Origin: Gallionella sp.
GTDB taxonomy: Bacteria; Pseudomonadota; Gammaproteobacteria; Burkholderiales; Gallionellaceae
Length of the DNA stretch: 64,000 nucleotides
Direction: 5' to 3'
NCBI GenBank assembly: GCA_003153155.1
Contig: PLWV01000012.1
Span: forward strand, 1-64,000
The position numbers and the translations under genes are program-made. The notes under the pieces were generated by a model that saw only the letters and a list, made by a program, of their open reading frames with translations, did no database searches and was not told the DNA's origin. Positions 18,525-27,498 of the stretch are shown piece by piece. The first letter of the stretch is position 1. Each line of letters starts with the position of its first letter.

Positions 18525-20944
18525 TAAAAAATAAATTGCCAAAGAACAGAATGCCAGAAGCACTACAAAGACCGGCAGGGTGGCGGCGCTGGAGTGCAAT
18601 GATAACGGGCATGGTAAATATGCTGCCCCTGATGATGAAACCCGCCATGCCCGTTTCCCTCTCCCCTGCCCTCTCCCGCAAGCGGGCGAGAGGGACAGGG
18701 TCTCGCTGTGCGAGTTTCACGATATTGTTGCTGTGCGCAGTGACGGGCGTGCAGCAGGCGCATGCGCAGGATCCGAATAACTTTGGGCCGGGCACCCGTC
18801 CGAACACAAATGGGATCACCGGCACGAATGAAAACGCCGGCGCGAATGAAATCCCCGGCACGCACGCAGCCACGACCACGAACGAAGCCGCGAGTGCAAA
18901 TAAGGATATGGGCTCGAATAATGGCACACTCAATTTCGTCGATGCCGATATCGAATCGGTGATCGCGGCGGTCGGCGATTACACCAACACGACGTTCATC
19001 ATCGATCCCCGTGTTAAAGGCACGATCAACCTGGTATCCGAGAAGCCGCTCACCAAGGCTCAGGCATTTCAACTGTTGACCTCGGTGTTGCGCTTGCATG
19101 GTTACACGGTGGTGACCGGCAACGGCTATACCAAAGTAGTGCCGGAAGCGGATGCCAAGGTGCAGGCGGGCCCGATCCAGGCCGGTGCAGTGCGCGGCGA
19201 CCAGATCGCGACGCAGATCTTTCATTTGAATTACGAGTCCGCAGCCAATCTGGTGACGGTATTGCGCCCGCTGATTTCTCCCAACAACACCATCAACGCC
19301 AACCCTGGCAACAACACGCTGGTCATCACCGATTACGCCGACAACCTGCTGCGGCTGGGCAAAATAATCGCGGCACTGGACGGTCCCGCGGGCAACGATA
19401 TGGATATGGTGCCTATCCGTTATGCGATCGCCAGCGATATTGCGGTGATGGTCAATCGACTGCTGGAGTCGGGCGGGACAGCCGGAGGCGATGCCGGACG
19501 CATCAGTGTGCTGGCATATCCACGCACCAATTCGGTCGTGGTGCGCGCGCCGTCCGAAGCACGCGCCAATCTGGCGAAAGTGCTGATTGAAAAACTCGAC
19601 CAGCCGACCGCGCTGCCGGGCAATGTGCATGTGGTCTATCTGAAGAATGCCGAAGCGACCAAGCTTGCACAAACCTTGCGTGCCGTCGTGACATCGGATA
19701 CTTCCGCGATAAGTTCGGCAACGCCTTCATCAACTCCATCGTCCGCATCAACTCCATCGTCCGCATCAACTTCATCGTCCGCATCAACTTCATCGTTCGC
19801 ATCAAGCCAGGTGCCGTTGCCGAGCGGTGGACCGGCCGGATTCATTCAGGCCGATCCAACGACCAACACGCTGATCATCACCGCCAGCGAGTCGGTCTAC
19901 CGCAACTTGCGCACAGTCATCGACCAGCTTGATGCGCGCCGCGCCCAAGTCTATATCGAGTCGCTGATCGTCGAAATGAATGCAAGCAAAGCGGCCCAAT
20001 TGGGCGTGCAATGGGCCGCCTTGTCGGGAAATAGCACCAGCAATTATCGGGTCGGGGCATTGACCGGATTTGGTACAGGTGGCAATAATCTGATCAGCCA
20101 AGCCGCCGCACACTTAGCTCCCGGCGGTGTGCCACTGCCTCCCGGAAACGGCTTGACCCTTGGTATTTTTTCCCAGTCCGGCTTGGGCGCATTGGTCCAT
20201 GCGCTTGAAACCGACACCAGCGCAAATATTTTGTCGATGCCCAACCTGATCACGCTGGACAACGAAGAAGCAAAAATTGTCGTCGGCTCGAATGTGCCTT
20301 TCATTACTGGCTCGTATACGACGGTGACCTCGGCGGCCACGAGTCCGTTCCAGACGGTCGAGCGCCATGATATCGGCTTGACGTTGCGGGTGCGGCCGCA
20401 GATTTCACAAGGCGGCACGGTCAGGATGACGATTTATCAGGAAACGTCGGCCATTACGGATGCGACCAATCCAGCCGGGCTCATCACCAGCAAGCGCTCG
20501 CTCGATACCAACGTGCTGGTGGACGACGGGCAGATCATCGTGCTGGGCGGGTTGATCGATGACAACATTCAAGACAGCATCGAAAAAGTACCTGGCTTGG
20601 GTGATATTCCGATCATCGGTAATTTGTTCAAGTACAAGACGCGCAGTCACGTCAAAACCAACTTGATGGTGTTCTTGCGACCGACCGTGATACGCAACAA
20701 TGAGCAGAGCGTGAATCTTGCGGGAGATCGCTACGATTTTATCCGCAATGCGCAAATCAACGGGCAACCGACTATCATGTTGCCGAACATGGACGATCCG
20801 CAGTTGCCGCCGCTACTGGACGGCCGGATGGTCGGTGGCCCTATGTCCAAACAGGCTGAACCTGGCGCTCCAGCAAACACGCAACCGGCGCTTCCACAAA
20901 ACCCCGCTCCGCAACAACCGGCAGCGGCGGCGCCGCAGCAGTAA
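18521..20944 (+). CDS. gspD: type II secretion secretin GspD
   Basis: Up to 807 residues. The secretin N0 domain begins near LNFVDADIESVIAAVGDYTN, followed by N1-N3 (KPLTKAQAFQLLTSVLRLHG, PIRYAIASDIAVMVNRLLES, ADPTTNTLIITASESVYRNL) and the secretin core (VYIESLIVEMNASKAAQLGV, VPGLGDIPIIGNLFKYK, TNLMVFLRPTVIRN). It forms the outer-membrane channel. A Ser/Thr/Ala low-complexity linker built from SSAST repeats lies at about residues 400-427 (19720-19803). The amino end is odd: a signal-like segment (FTILLLCAVTGV...AHA, residues 66-82) follows a stretch encoded by a repetitive element (residues 46-60), so the true start could be the ATG at residue 43. Confidence 0.93.
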   Translation: MIKNKLPKNRMPEALQRPAGWRRWSAMITGMVNMLPLMMKPAMPVSLSPALSRKRARGTGSRCASFTILLLCAVTGVQQAHAQDPNNFGPGTRPNTNGITGTNENAGANEIPGTHAATTTNEAASANKDMGSNNGTLNFVDADIESVIAAVGDYTNTTFIIDPRVKGTINLVSEKPLTKAQAFQLLTSVLRLHGYTVVTGNGYTKVVPEADAKVQAGPIQAGAVRGDQIATQIFHLNYESAANLVTVLRPLISPNNTINANPGNNTLVITDYADNLLRLGKIIAALDGPAGNDMDMVPIRYAIASDIAVMVNRLLESGGTAGGDAGRISVLAYPRTNSVVVRAPSEARANLAKVLIEKLDQPTALPGNVHVVYLKNAEATKLAQTLRAVVTSDTSAISSATPSSTPSSASTPSSASTSSSASTSSFASSQVPLPSGGPAGFIQADPTTNTLIITASESVYRNLRTVIDQLDARRAQVYIESLIVEMNASKAAQLGVQWAALSGNSTSNYRVGALTGFGTGGNNLISQAAAHLAPGGVPLPPGNGLTLGIFSQSGLGALVHALETDTSANILSMPNLITLDNEEAKIVVGSNVPFITGSYTTVTSAATSPFQTVERHDIGLTLRVRPQISQGGTVRMTIYQETSAITDATNPAGLITSKRSLDTNVLVDDGQIIVLGGLIDDNIQDSIEKVPGLGDIPIIGNLFKYKTRSHVKTNLMVFLRPTVIRNNEQSVNLAGDRYDFIRNAQINGQPTIMLPNMDDPQLPPLLDGRMVGGPMSKQAEPGAPANTQPALPQNPAPQQPAAAAPQQ
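18657..18700. repeat. CCCTCTCCC-type palindromic repeat inside gspD
   Basis: It contains CCCTCTCCCGCAAGCGGGCG followed by AGAGGGA, a hairpin-forming element. The same family (CTCTCCCGCTTGCGGGAGAG) is at about 24060-24083. It is in frame with gspD and encodes a basic peptide (SRKRARGTG) just before the signal-peptide core. Confidence 0.75.
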
Positions 20945-20953
20945 TTCGCAGCA

Positions 20954-22393
20954 ATGAGTAATGCCGTGATGGATGCCCGCCTTCTACCCTACGCATTCGC
21001 CCGCGACTTCGCGCTGCTGGCACAGCGCAACGGTGCCGTGGATAGCTCCGTTGAAGTCTGGGTATCGGACGCAACCACGCCTGGGGCGATCGCGGAAGTG
21101 AGCCGCTGTTTCGGGCGCATCAGGCTGAAATCAATGTCGCGCGTAGCGCTCGAAGCGGCAATCGCCAAAGCCTATGCCGGTTCGGGCGGCGACGCGGCAC
21201 AGGTCATCGATGAATACGAATCCGATCTCGACTTGGCGAAACTGATGCTGGACATGCCCGCGATCGAAGACTTGCTGGAATCTGCCGATGATGCGCCGGT
21301 GATCCGCATGATCAATGCGCTGCTGACGCAGGCATTGCGCGAAGGCGCATCGGATATTCATATCGAACCGTTCGAGCAGATTTCGGTGGTGCGCTTTCGC
21401 ATCGACGGCAGTCTGCGCGATGTGGTGCGGCCGAAGAAGGCGATCCATGCCTCGCTGATTTCGCGCATCAAGATCATGGCGCAGCTCGACATCGCCGAAA
21501 AACGTTTGCCGCAGGATGGCCGCATCACCCTGCGCGTCGGCGGCAAGCCGGTCGATGTGCGGGTTTCCACCCTGCCCACCGGACACGGTGAACGCGCGGT
21601 GTTGCGCCTGCTCGACAAGGAAGCAGGCCGGCTCGACTTGCAGAATCTGGGCATGAGCGCGGGGGTGCTGGCGCAATTCGACAAATTGATCGCACAGCCG
21701 CACGGCATCGTGCTGGTCACCGGCCCGACCGGTTCCGGCAAGACCACCACGCTGTATGCCGCGCTATCGCGGTTGAATACCACCAGCACCAATATCCTGA
21801 CGGTCGAAGATCCGATCGAATACGAGTTGAACGGCATCGGCCAGACTCAAGTCAATCCGCGCATCGACATGACGTTTGCCAAAGCACTGCGCGCGATCTT
21901 GCGGCAGGATCCGGACATCATCATGATCGGCGAAATCCGCGATCTGGAAACTGCGCAGATCGCGGTGCAGGCATCGTTGACCGGCCACCTGGTGCTGGCG
22001 ACCCTGCACACCAATGATTCGGCAGCGGCAATCACGCGTTTGCTCGACATGGGCATCGAACCGTTCCTGTTGTCGTCGTCGCTGCTCGGTGTGGTCGCGC
22101 AGCGTCTGGTGCGCAAATTATGTGAGCACTGCAAACGGCATGATGGCAAATTATGGCAAGCGGTCGGTTGCGACAAATGCGGCCACACCGGCTATCAGGG
22201 TCGGGTCGGCGTGTATGAATTATTGCTGACCACCGATCAGATCCGCGCGCAAATCCATAACCGCGCATCGGAAGCCGAGATCCACGCCACCGCCCAGCAA
22301 GACGGGATGCGCACCATGCGCGAGGATGGCGAGCGCTGGTTGGCAGATGGCACGACGACGCAGGCGGAATTGATGCGCGTCACCAAGGCCTAG
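20954..22393 (+). CDS. gspE: type II secretion ATPase GspE
   Basis: A 479-residue hexameric ATPase that powers pseudopilus assembly. The N1E/N2E region is followed by [14 protein letters not shown], the Walker A loop [10 protein letters not shown] (about residue 257), the Asp box [12 protein letters not shown], Walker B region [15 protein letters not shown] and the His box [14 protein letters not shown]. The zinc-binding motif is CEHC...CDKC with only 14 residues between the pairs, shorter than in many GspE proteins. It follows gspD by nine bases. Confidence 0.96.
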   Translation: MSNAVMDARLLPYAFARDFALLAQRNGAVDSSVEVWVSDATTPGAIAEVSRCFGRIRLKSMSRVALEAAIAKAYAGSGGDAAQVIDEYESDLDLAKLMLDMPAIEDLLESADDAPVIRMINALLTQALREGASDIHIEPFEQISVVRFRIDGSLRDVVRPKKAIHASLISRIKIMAQLDIAEKRLPQDGRITLRVGGKPVDVRVSTLPTGHGERAVLRLLDKEAGRLDLQNLGMSAGVLAQFDKLIAQPHGIVLVTGPTGSGKTTTLYAALSRLNTTSTNILTVEDPIEYELNGIGQTQVNPRIDMTFAKALRAILRQDPDIIMIGEIRDLETAQIAVQASLTGHLVLATLHTNDSAAAITRLLDMGIEPFLLSSSLLGVVAQRLVRKLCEHCKRHDGKLWQAVGCDKCGHTGYQGRVGVYELLLTTDQIRAQIHNRASEAEIHATAQQDGMRTMREDGERWLADGTTTQAELMRVTKA

Positions 22394-22395
22394 GA

Positions 22396-22544
22396 TTAAC
22401 AGGATGTTAAAAAACTACTGCGCTCGGCATAACTGTGTTGCTCAAGGGCTCAAAATGCTCATTTACTTATGTGTAAATTCCGCTTTTTCGCCCTTTCGCG
22501 CCTCGTTCTGCCGTCGCTCGCGACGTTTTTCAACACCCTGTTAA
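22396..22544. repeat. 149-bp palindromic intergenic element
   Basis: The left end TTAACAGGATGTTAAAAAAC (22396-22415) and right end GTTTTTCAACACCCTGTTAA (22525-22544) are inverted copies with two mismatches. The interior is non-coding. It fills almost the whole gap between gspE and gspF and looks like a small non-autonomous repeat. Confidence 0.75.
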
Positions 22545-22553
22545 GGATACGCC

Positions 22554-23774
22554 GTGCCAGCATTCAGCTATGAAGCCGTTGATGCGATTGGCGCTACCAA
22601 AAAAGGCGTAGTCAGCGCAGACAGTGCCCGTGCCGCGCGCGCAGATTTGCGCGCGCAGGGCCTGGTGCCGATTACGGTCGACGCGATTGCGACCCAGATC
22701 GACGAGGCGGGACTAACCAAACGCAGCGCATTCGGCGATCATCTGTCTACAATCGAGCTGGCACTGTTCACGCGCCAGCTGGCGAGTCTGCTGGAAGCCA
22801 GCCTGCCGTTGGAGCAGGCATTTTCCGCATTGCTGGAGCAAGCCGAACGCACCTATGTGCGTGACTTGATCGCTTCGATACGCTCGGAAGTGATGGGCGG
22901 TGCATCGCTGTCCGATGCGCTGGCGCTGCATCCGCGCGACTTTGCCGACATCTATCGCGCGCTGGTCGCTTCCGGTGAACAGATCGGCCAATTGGCGCGT
23001 GTGCTGTCGCGGCTTTCCGACTACATCGAGCGGCGCAATGCGCTGGTGCAAAAGGTCAAGCTCGCGTTTACCTATCCGGCGATCGTCACCGTGGTGGCAT
23101 TTTTGATCGTGATCTTTTTGCTCACCTACGTGGTGCCGCAGATCGTGTCGGTGTTTGCCAATACCAAACAAAAGCTGCCGTTCCTGACCACGGTGATGTT
23201 GGGCGTTTCGGATTTCGTGCGTAATTACGGATGGATCGTTTTGCTGGCTGTTGTAGCGCTGGGTTTCGCCTGGCATCGCGCACTAAAAGACCCCGCGATC
23301 AAGCTGCGCTGGCATACCTGGTTATTGAACGCACCGCTGTATGGAAAATTCGAGCGCAGCCTCAACACCGCGCGCTTCGCCAGCACACTGGCGATCACCA
23401 CCGGTTCCGGCGTGCCGATATTGCGCGCGTTGCAAACCAGCCGCGACACCCTGACCAATGTCGCCATGCGCGCACAAGTCGAAGAGGCTGCGGGCAGTGT
23501 GCGCGAAGGCGTTGGCCTGGCGCGCGCGCTGTCGGCGCACAAACATTTCCCGCCGATGCTGATCCACATGATCCGCGCCGGTGAAGTCACCGGAGAATTG
23601 CCGGCGATGCTGGAGCGCGCCGCCAACGCGCAAGAGCAGGATCTGGAACGCCGCGCGATGACCATGGCCGGATTGCTGGAACCGGCACTGATACTGGCGA
23701 TGGGCGTGGTGGTGCTGCTGATTGTGCTGGCCGTGCTGATGCCGATAATCGAGATCAACCAGTTGGTGCGTTAA
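22554..23774 (+). CDS. gspF: type II secretion inner-membrane protein GspF
   Basis: A 406-residue polytopic platform protein with two copies of the T2SSF domain: ELALFTRQLASLLEASLPLE and later NTARFASTLAITTGSGVPIL. Membrane helices lie at about residues 175-195 (AIVTVVAFLIVIFLLTYVV), 225-245 and near the carboxy end (LILAMGVVVLLIVLAVLMPI). The GTG start follows a GTTAAGGAT site. It couples GspE movement to pseudopilus assembly. It is separated from gspE by a palindromic repeat. Confidence 0.95.
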   Translation: MPAFSYEAVDAIGATKKGVVSADSARAARADLRAQGLVPITVDAIATQIDEAGLTKRSAFGDHLSTIELALFTRQLASLLEASLPLEQAFSALLEQAERTYVRDLIASIRSEVMGGASLSDALALHPRDFADIYRALVASGEQIGQLARVLSRLSDYIERRNALVQKVKLAFTYPAIVTVVAFLIVIFLLTYVVPQIVSVFANTKQKLPFLTTVMLGVSDFVRNYGWIVLLAVVALGFAWHRALKDPAIKLRWHTWLLNAPLYGKFERSLNTARFASTLAITTGSGVPILRALQTSRDTLTNVAMRAQVEEAAGSVREGVGLARALSAHKHFPPMLIHMIRAGEVTGELPAMLERAANAQEQDLERRAMTMAGLLEPALILAMGVVVLLIVLAVLMPIIEINQLVR

Positions 23775-23808
23775 TAAAATGGAATGCTCTTTGAAATACA
23801 AAAAACTC

Positions 23809-24140
23809 CGTCATTCCGGCGTAGGCCGGAATCCAGCTTGTCATATAACTTCGCGTAGCGGACAAAGCCGTGTTTTGGGTGTTGTCCCACTGGTGGAACT
23901 ACTAGCCATTCGACTGATGAAACTCCTAGCCATTCCACTAGGTTGTCAAAGAACGACAACCAAGTGGCTGGTTATAGGCTGCCAAAAAACGTCAGCCAAG
24001 TCGCTGGTTATGCGTGGGGATATTGTCAATTGTCTGGATTCCGGCACCCTCACCTCAATCCTCTCCCGCTTGCGGGAGAGGAGGCGATCGCTCTTTCCCC
24101 CTCTGGGGGAAAGTTGGATAGAGGGCAGGCCGGAATGACG
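23809..24140. repeat. nested repetitive elements between gspF and gspC
   Basis: The left end 23809-23836 is identical to the 28-mer at 4181-4208. Its inverted partner should be one block, but here it is split: CTGGATTCCGGC (24034-24045) and AGGCCGGAATGACG (about 24127-24140) are separated by about 80 bases carrying a CCCTC...GAGGG element with inner hairpins CTCTCCCGCTTGCGGGAGAG and CCCCCTCTGGGGG. Between the arms is another hairpin region (CACTAGGTTGTC / GACAACCAAGTGG). No gene is supported in this 409-base gap. Confidence 0.85.
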
Positions 24141-24183
24141 GCTGCTGTAAAGGCATCTGGGATGGACAATTAAAAGGAATGCA

Positions 24184-24645
24184 ATGAAACGCCTGCCCCT
24201 GATTGCAAGTTTTGTATTGTTCATCGCCTTGTGCGTATCGGCTGCGTATTGGGCGATGCAATTGTTCAAGCCGCCAATGCGTGCGGTCGCAGCACCACCC
24301 CAGACGAAACAGCCTGCCCCAAGACTGGATGCGGCGGCGGGCTTGTTAGGCGGTCATTCGAATGCTGCCGTCGCCAGCAATTTTCAATTAAAAGGCGTGG
24401 TAGTCGCGAGCAATCCGGCTGAGAGTGTTGCGATACTGGCGGCTAACGGCAAGCCGGCGCAAGCGATCAGAATCAATGCGGAAGTGGTGCCCGGTGTCAC
24501 GGTCAAAGAAGTAAATCGGCGCTATGTGCTGTTATCGGAAGGCGGCGTGGTCAAACGGGTCGAATTGCCCGAAAATGCCAAAGCACAAATGAATGTAGGC
24601 AAATCAACCAATGCGACAGGCGCAGGCTCGCCACCGCGCCGCTAA
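24184..24645 (+). CDS. gspC: short GspC-like type II secretion protein
   Basis: A 153-residue protein with one amino-terminal membrane helix (LIASFVLFIALCVSAAYWAM) and a homology-region domain of the GspC/PulC type: SNFQLKGVVVASNPAESVAI, NGKPAQAIRINAEVVPGVTV and YVLLSEGGVVKRVELPE. It ends without the PDZ or coiled-coil domain of classical GspC. In type II systems GspC links the platform to the secretin. It is placed last, after gspF, instead of first, and separated by about 400 bases of repeats. Confidence 0.75.
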   Translation: MKRLPLIASFVLFIALCVSAAYWAMQLFKPPMRAVAAPPQTKQPAPRLDAAAGLLGGHSNAAVASNFQLKGVVVASNPAESVAILAANGKPAQAIRINAEVVPGVTVKEVNRRYVLLSEGGVVKRVELPENAKAQMNVGKSTNATGAGSPPRR

Positions 24646-24809
24646 AGCACCGGCACGACGATAGTGTATGAATTATTTTGGAATATATTTTGGGGAATAT
24701 ATTTTGGCGGCAGCGCTAAAGGTATTAACTAATCGTGTCGGTTGCACAACCATGCGCTGATCGTAGAAAATACAAAAACCCGAACAACACACGGTGTCTT
24801 TATCTCGTT

Positions 24810-25145
24810 ATGAAAATGATCAGTGACTTTCTGGACCGATACTTTTTGCCGGCTTTTCGCTGGCTCGCCCTGGTCGCGTGCATCGTAGTCGCGCTGAACT
24901 TTGTTGCCTTCTGGTGGTATTGGGAGGTTCAACTGCCGTCCTGGGGAGCAATACCCTCCAGACTAGAAACGCTCCATGCTCGCCTTGTGTTGTTCTGGGC
25001 GGTTGCCGCACTGGCTTTTGGGGCAGCGTTCTTTGATTTGCTCAAGGTGCCAACCAAAGTGCGCCGCCGCTCGGTTGCGCTATTTTCTCTGGCGGCCGCT
25101 TGCGGTATTGCGCCTTACTTGATCAGGCATTTTCTGCTGACTTAA
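24810..25145 (+). CDS. small hypothetical membrane protein
   Basis: About 111 residues from MKMISDFLDRYFLPAFRWLA. Three hydrophobic segments are visible: LALVACIVVALNFVAFWWYW, LVLFWAVAALAFGAAFFDLL and SVALFSLAAACGIAPYLI. I do not recognise a family. It follows gspC by 164 bases on the same strand, but no role in secretion is shown. A direct repeat of TTTTGGGGAATATA-like sequence lies just upstream (24675-24707). Confidence 0.5.
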   Translation: MKMISDFLDRYFLPAFRWLALVACIVVALNFVAFWWYWEVQLPSWGAIPSRLETLHARLVLFWAVAALAFGAAFFDLLKVPTKVRRRSVALFSLAAACGIAPYLIRHFLLT

Positions 25146-25253
25146 TGGAGGCAGACGAACGCGGTCACATTAAATCGTTGCGGTTCCTCTGCTCATCATC
25201 TCTGCATGCTGCAATGGCTCATTGCTACGCTCTGAGACATCCGGACTCATTTA

Positions 25254-25430
25254 GTTTCGTAGGTTGGGTTAGCGTTTTTTCCCCGCAAGGGGGAGGCCGT
25301 GGTTGTATAGCCGACAAGTCGGCAACAACCACGCACTGGGTAACCCAATATAGCGCACGTTGGGTTACGTGATGAGGCCGCTAACGCAACCTACGAAACT
25401 GCTACCCTTCGACAAGCTCAGGGCGAACGG
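25254..25430. repeat. repeat cluster with hairpin after the membrane protein
   Basis: Outer arms 25254-25274 (GTTTCGTAGGTTGGGTTAGC plus G) and 25379-25399 are inverted with one mismatch. Inside, 25299-25332 folds as GTGGTTGT...GCCGAC-AA-GTCGGC...ACAACCAC, a relative of 61567-61600. Just outside, 25405-25430 carries CCCTTCGACAAGCTCAGGGC, a complement-type copy of the dispersed core. No gene is seen in the roughly 300-base gap. Confidence 0.8.
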
Positions 25431-25450
25431 CTGATTAAATCGGCGTTTTC

Positions 25451-26545
25451 TCAGGTATTTTGCACCACGATTTTCGGGAAGGCCGCACTGTGATCCTGTG
25501 CCATTTCCGCGACCTTGACCGCAATACGGCGTGCGATCTGTTTGTACGTCTTCGCGATGTTGCCGTCCGGGTCAGCCACTACCGTGGGATTACCGGAATC
25601 CGCTTGCTCGCGGATGCGAATGTCCAGCGGCAGGCCGCCTAAAAATTCCACGTTGTAATCGGCGCACATCTTTTCCCCGCCACCCGCACCGAAGATGTGT
25701 TCCTCGTGACCGCATTGTGAACAAATGTGCGTGCTCATGTTTTCGACGATGCCGACGATTTTGATGCCGACCTTTTCAAACATCTTGAGTCCCTTGCGCG
25801 CGTCCATCAGCGCGATGTCCTGTGGCGTGGTAACGATCACCGCGCCGGTAACCGGCACCTTTTGCGCCAGGGTAAGCTGGATGTCGCCGGTGCCCGGCGG
25901 CAAATCCACCACCAGATAATCCAGATTGTCCCAGCGCGTCTGGTGCAGCAATTGATCGAGTGCCTGCGTCACCATCGGGCCGCGCCAGACCATCGGCGTA
26001 TCATCGCCATCTATCATGAAGCCGATAGACATCGCTTGCAGGCCGTGATTGCTCATCGGTTCGATGGATTTCCCATCAACCGATTTGGGTTGGCCGGAAA
26101 TGCCCAGCATGGTGGGTTGCGAAGGGCCGTAAATATCGGCATCCAGCACGCCGACGCGTGCGCCTTCGGCAGCCAGGGCCAGGGCCAGATTTACCGCCGT
26201 GGTGGATTTACCCACGCCGCCCTTTCCGCTCGCTATCGCGATGATATTTTTCACGCCTTCCACCAACTTTACGCCGCGCTGTACCGCGTGCGGCACGACT
26301 TTGCTGGATACATTGACGCTGACCTTGCCCGCACCCGGCAACGCAGCCTTGAGTTGCGCTTCGACCATCGCGCGTATCTCGTCCCACACGCTCTTGGCCG
26401 GATAACCAAGCAGAATATCCAGCGACACATCGCTGCCGCTGATCTTGATGTTCTTCACGGACTTTCCGCTGACAAAATCTTTTTTAGTGTTCGGGTCGAT
26501 CAAATTCTTCAACGCGCTTTGCACGTCTGCTTCGTTAAAACTCAT
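25451..26545 (-). CDS. apbC: Mrp/ApbC iron-sulfur cluster carrier ATPase
   Basis: A 364-residue cytoplasmic P-loop protein that transfers Fe-S clusters to apoproteins. An amino-terminal MIP18-like domain (MSFNEADVQSALKNLIDPNT) precedes the deviant Walker A GKGGVGKST at residues 108-116, VLDADIYGPSQPTML, LVVDLPPGTGDIQLTL and the conserved CSQCGHEEHIFGAGGG, whose CxxC binds the cluster. GGAG lies six bases before the ATG. Its position near many Fe-S enzyme genes suits its role, but it is a general housekeeping gene. Confidence 0.95.
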   Translation of the reverse strand: MSFNEADVQSALKNLIDPNTKKDFVSGKSVKNIKISGSDVSLDILLGYPAKSVWDEIRAMVEAQLKAALPGAGKVSVNVSSKVVPHAVQRGVKLVEGVKNIIAIASGKGGVGKSTTAVNLALALAAEGARVGVLDADIYGPSQPTMLGISGQPKSVDGKSIEPMSNHGLQAMSIGFMIDGDDTPMVWRGPMVTQALDQLLHQTRWDNLDYLVVDLPPGTGDIQLTLAQKVPVTGAVIVTTPQDIALMDARKGLKMFEKVGIKIVGIVENMSTHICSQCGHEEHIFGAGGGEKMCADYNVEFLGGLPLDIRIREQADSGNPTVVADPDGNIAKTYKQIARRIAVKVAEMAQDHSAAFPKIVVQNT

Positions 26546-26637
26546 CACTTACTCCAGGATCAGATAAAAGGCTTAGGTTCGGATTTTAAACTATGTTGAC
26601 TATTCTTATCGGGTATTTTTTGCTCGGTATTTTTAGT

Positions 26638-27000
26638 TCAGGAACGCAATTCGCGGCTCGCTCCGGCAGCAGCCAGCCGATCCAGGTAATCCTGCCATAA
26701 TGCAGCCTGATTTTTGCCTAATTTGTAAAGATATTCCCAGGTGTAAAGCCCGGTGTCATGCCCGTCATCAAAATCGATTTGCACGGCATAACTGCCGACC
26801 GGAGAAACCTCACGCACCCCGACATCCTTTTTACCCACTTGCAATACTTCCTGTCCGGGACCATGCCCGCTGACATCAGCCGATGGTGAGTACACCCGCA
26901 AAAATTCATAGGACAGTTGATAACAAACATCGTCACTAAAAGTGATTTCAAGTAGACGGGATTGCTGGTGTAATTTTATTTCCGTGGGTTGTTCTGACAT
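26638..27000 (-). CDS. DUF971 domain protein
   Basis: A 120-residue protein with the DUF971 layout: EIKLHQQSRLLEITFSDD, YQLSYEFLRVYSPSADV, a central GPGQEVLQVGKKDVGV and the end VQIDFDDGHDTGLYTWEYLYKL. The family resembles the amino-terminal zinc-binding domain of gamma-butyrobetaine hydroxylase and is often near apbC or Fe-S genes. No catalytic function can be assigned. It lies about 90 bases upstream of apbC on the same strand. Confidence 0.85.
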   Translation of the reverse strand: MSEQPTEIKLHQQSRLLEITFSDDVCYQLSYEFLRVYSPSADVSGHGPGQEVLQVGKKDVGVREVSPVGSYAVQIDFDDGHDTGLYTWEYLYKLGKNQAALWQDYLDRLAAAGASRELRS

Positions 27001-27054
27001 GATTCTGGTGTTGCTCCTGTGGTGTGCGGCAGATTCGCCGCCGCTAATAAAAAT

Positions 27055-27498
27055 CTATCGTGCTTTGTAAAGCGTATTGGCCAATCGGACGATCTGCGCA
27101 TAAGGGAAGTCAACCAGTTCGCCAAACTTGTGCTGCGCCATCACAAGCAGCGCGGCTACATCACTCACTTTGTCATTACCATCCAGCGTAAATTGCAGTC
27201 CTCTCAAACCGCCGCATTGCATACGCATTTCTTGCGCATGTGGCAAAGGACCATCGATGTGTAATTTACCCAGCGCGAAAGTGAAGTTGTGCCGCAACAA
27301 ATCGCGCAATGCGATGCAGCGCTCAAGTGCTTCCGCATTGTTGCAGGCAACGATCTCACGCTCGGCAATATTATGTTTCTCTGCTTTCGAACATGACGCG
27401 CAGTTGGTTAAAACGGATTTTTCAAACGGGCAATAACGCGAAATCGATGTTGTTAGTGCCTGCCGATAGGCTGCTTCATCCATTACGTGTTTGTTCAA
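27055..27498 (-). CDS. hypothetical cysteine-containing protein
   Basis: A 147-residue soluble protein with no signal peptide. The amino half has six cysteines within about 40 residues, including YCPFEKSVLTNCASCSKAE and VACNNAEALERC, which could bind a metal or Fe-S cluster. The rest is predicted helical (DVAALLVMAQHKFGELVDFP). I do not recognise the family. Its start overlaps the stop of the 75-residue gene upstream by 4 bases (ATGA), so the two are probably translated together. Confidence 0.6.
   Translation of the reverse strand: MNKHVMDEAAYRQALTTSISRYCPFEKSVLTNCASCSKAEKHNIAEREIVACNNAEALERCIALRDLLRHNFTFALGKLHIDGPLPHAQEMRMQCGGLRGLQFTLDGNDKVSDVAALLVMAQHKFGELVDFPYAQIVRLANTLYKAR

Noticed and set aside
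19720..19803. Tandem DNA repeat in gspD as a phase-variable tract
   Set aside because: The units are about 18 bases, a multiple of three, encoding SSAST-like linker residues; length change would not switch the frame.
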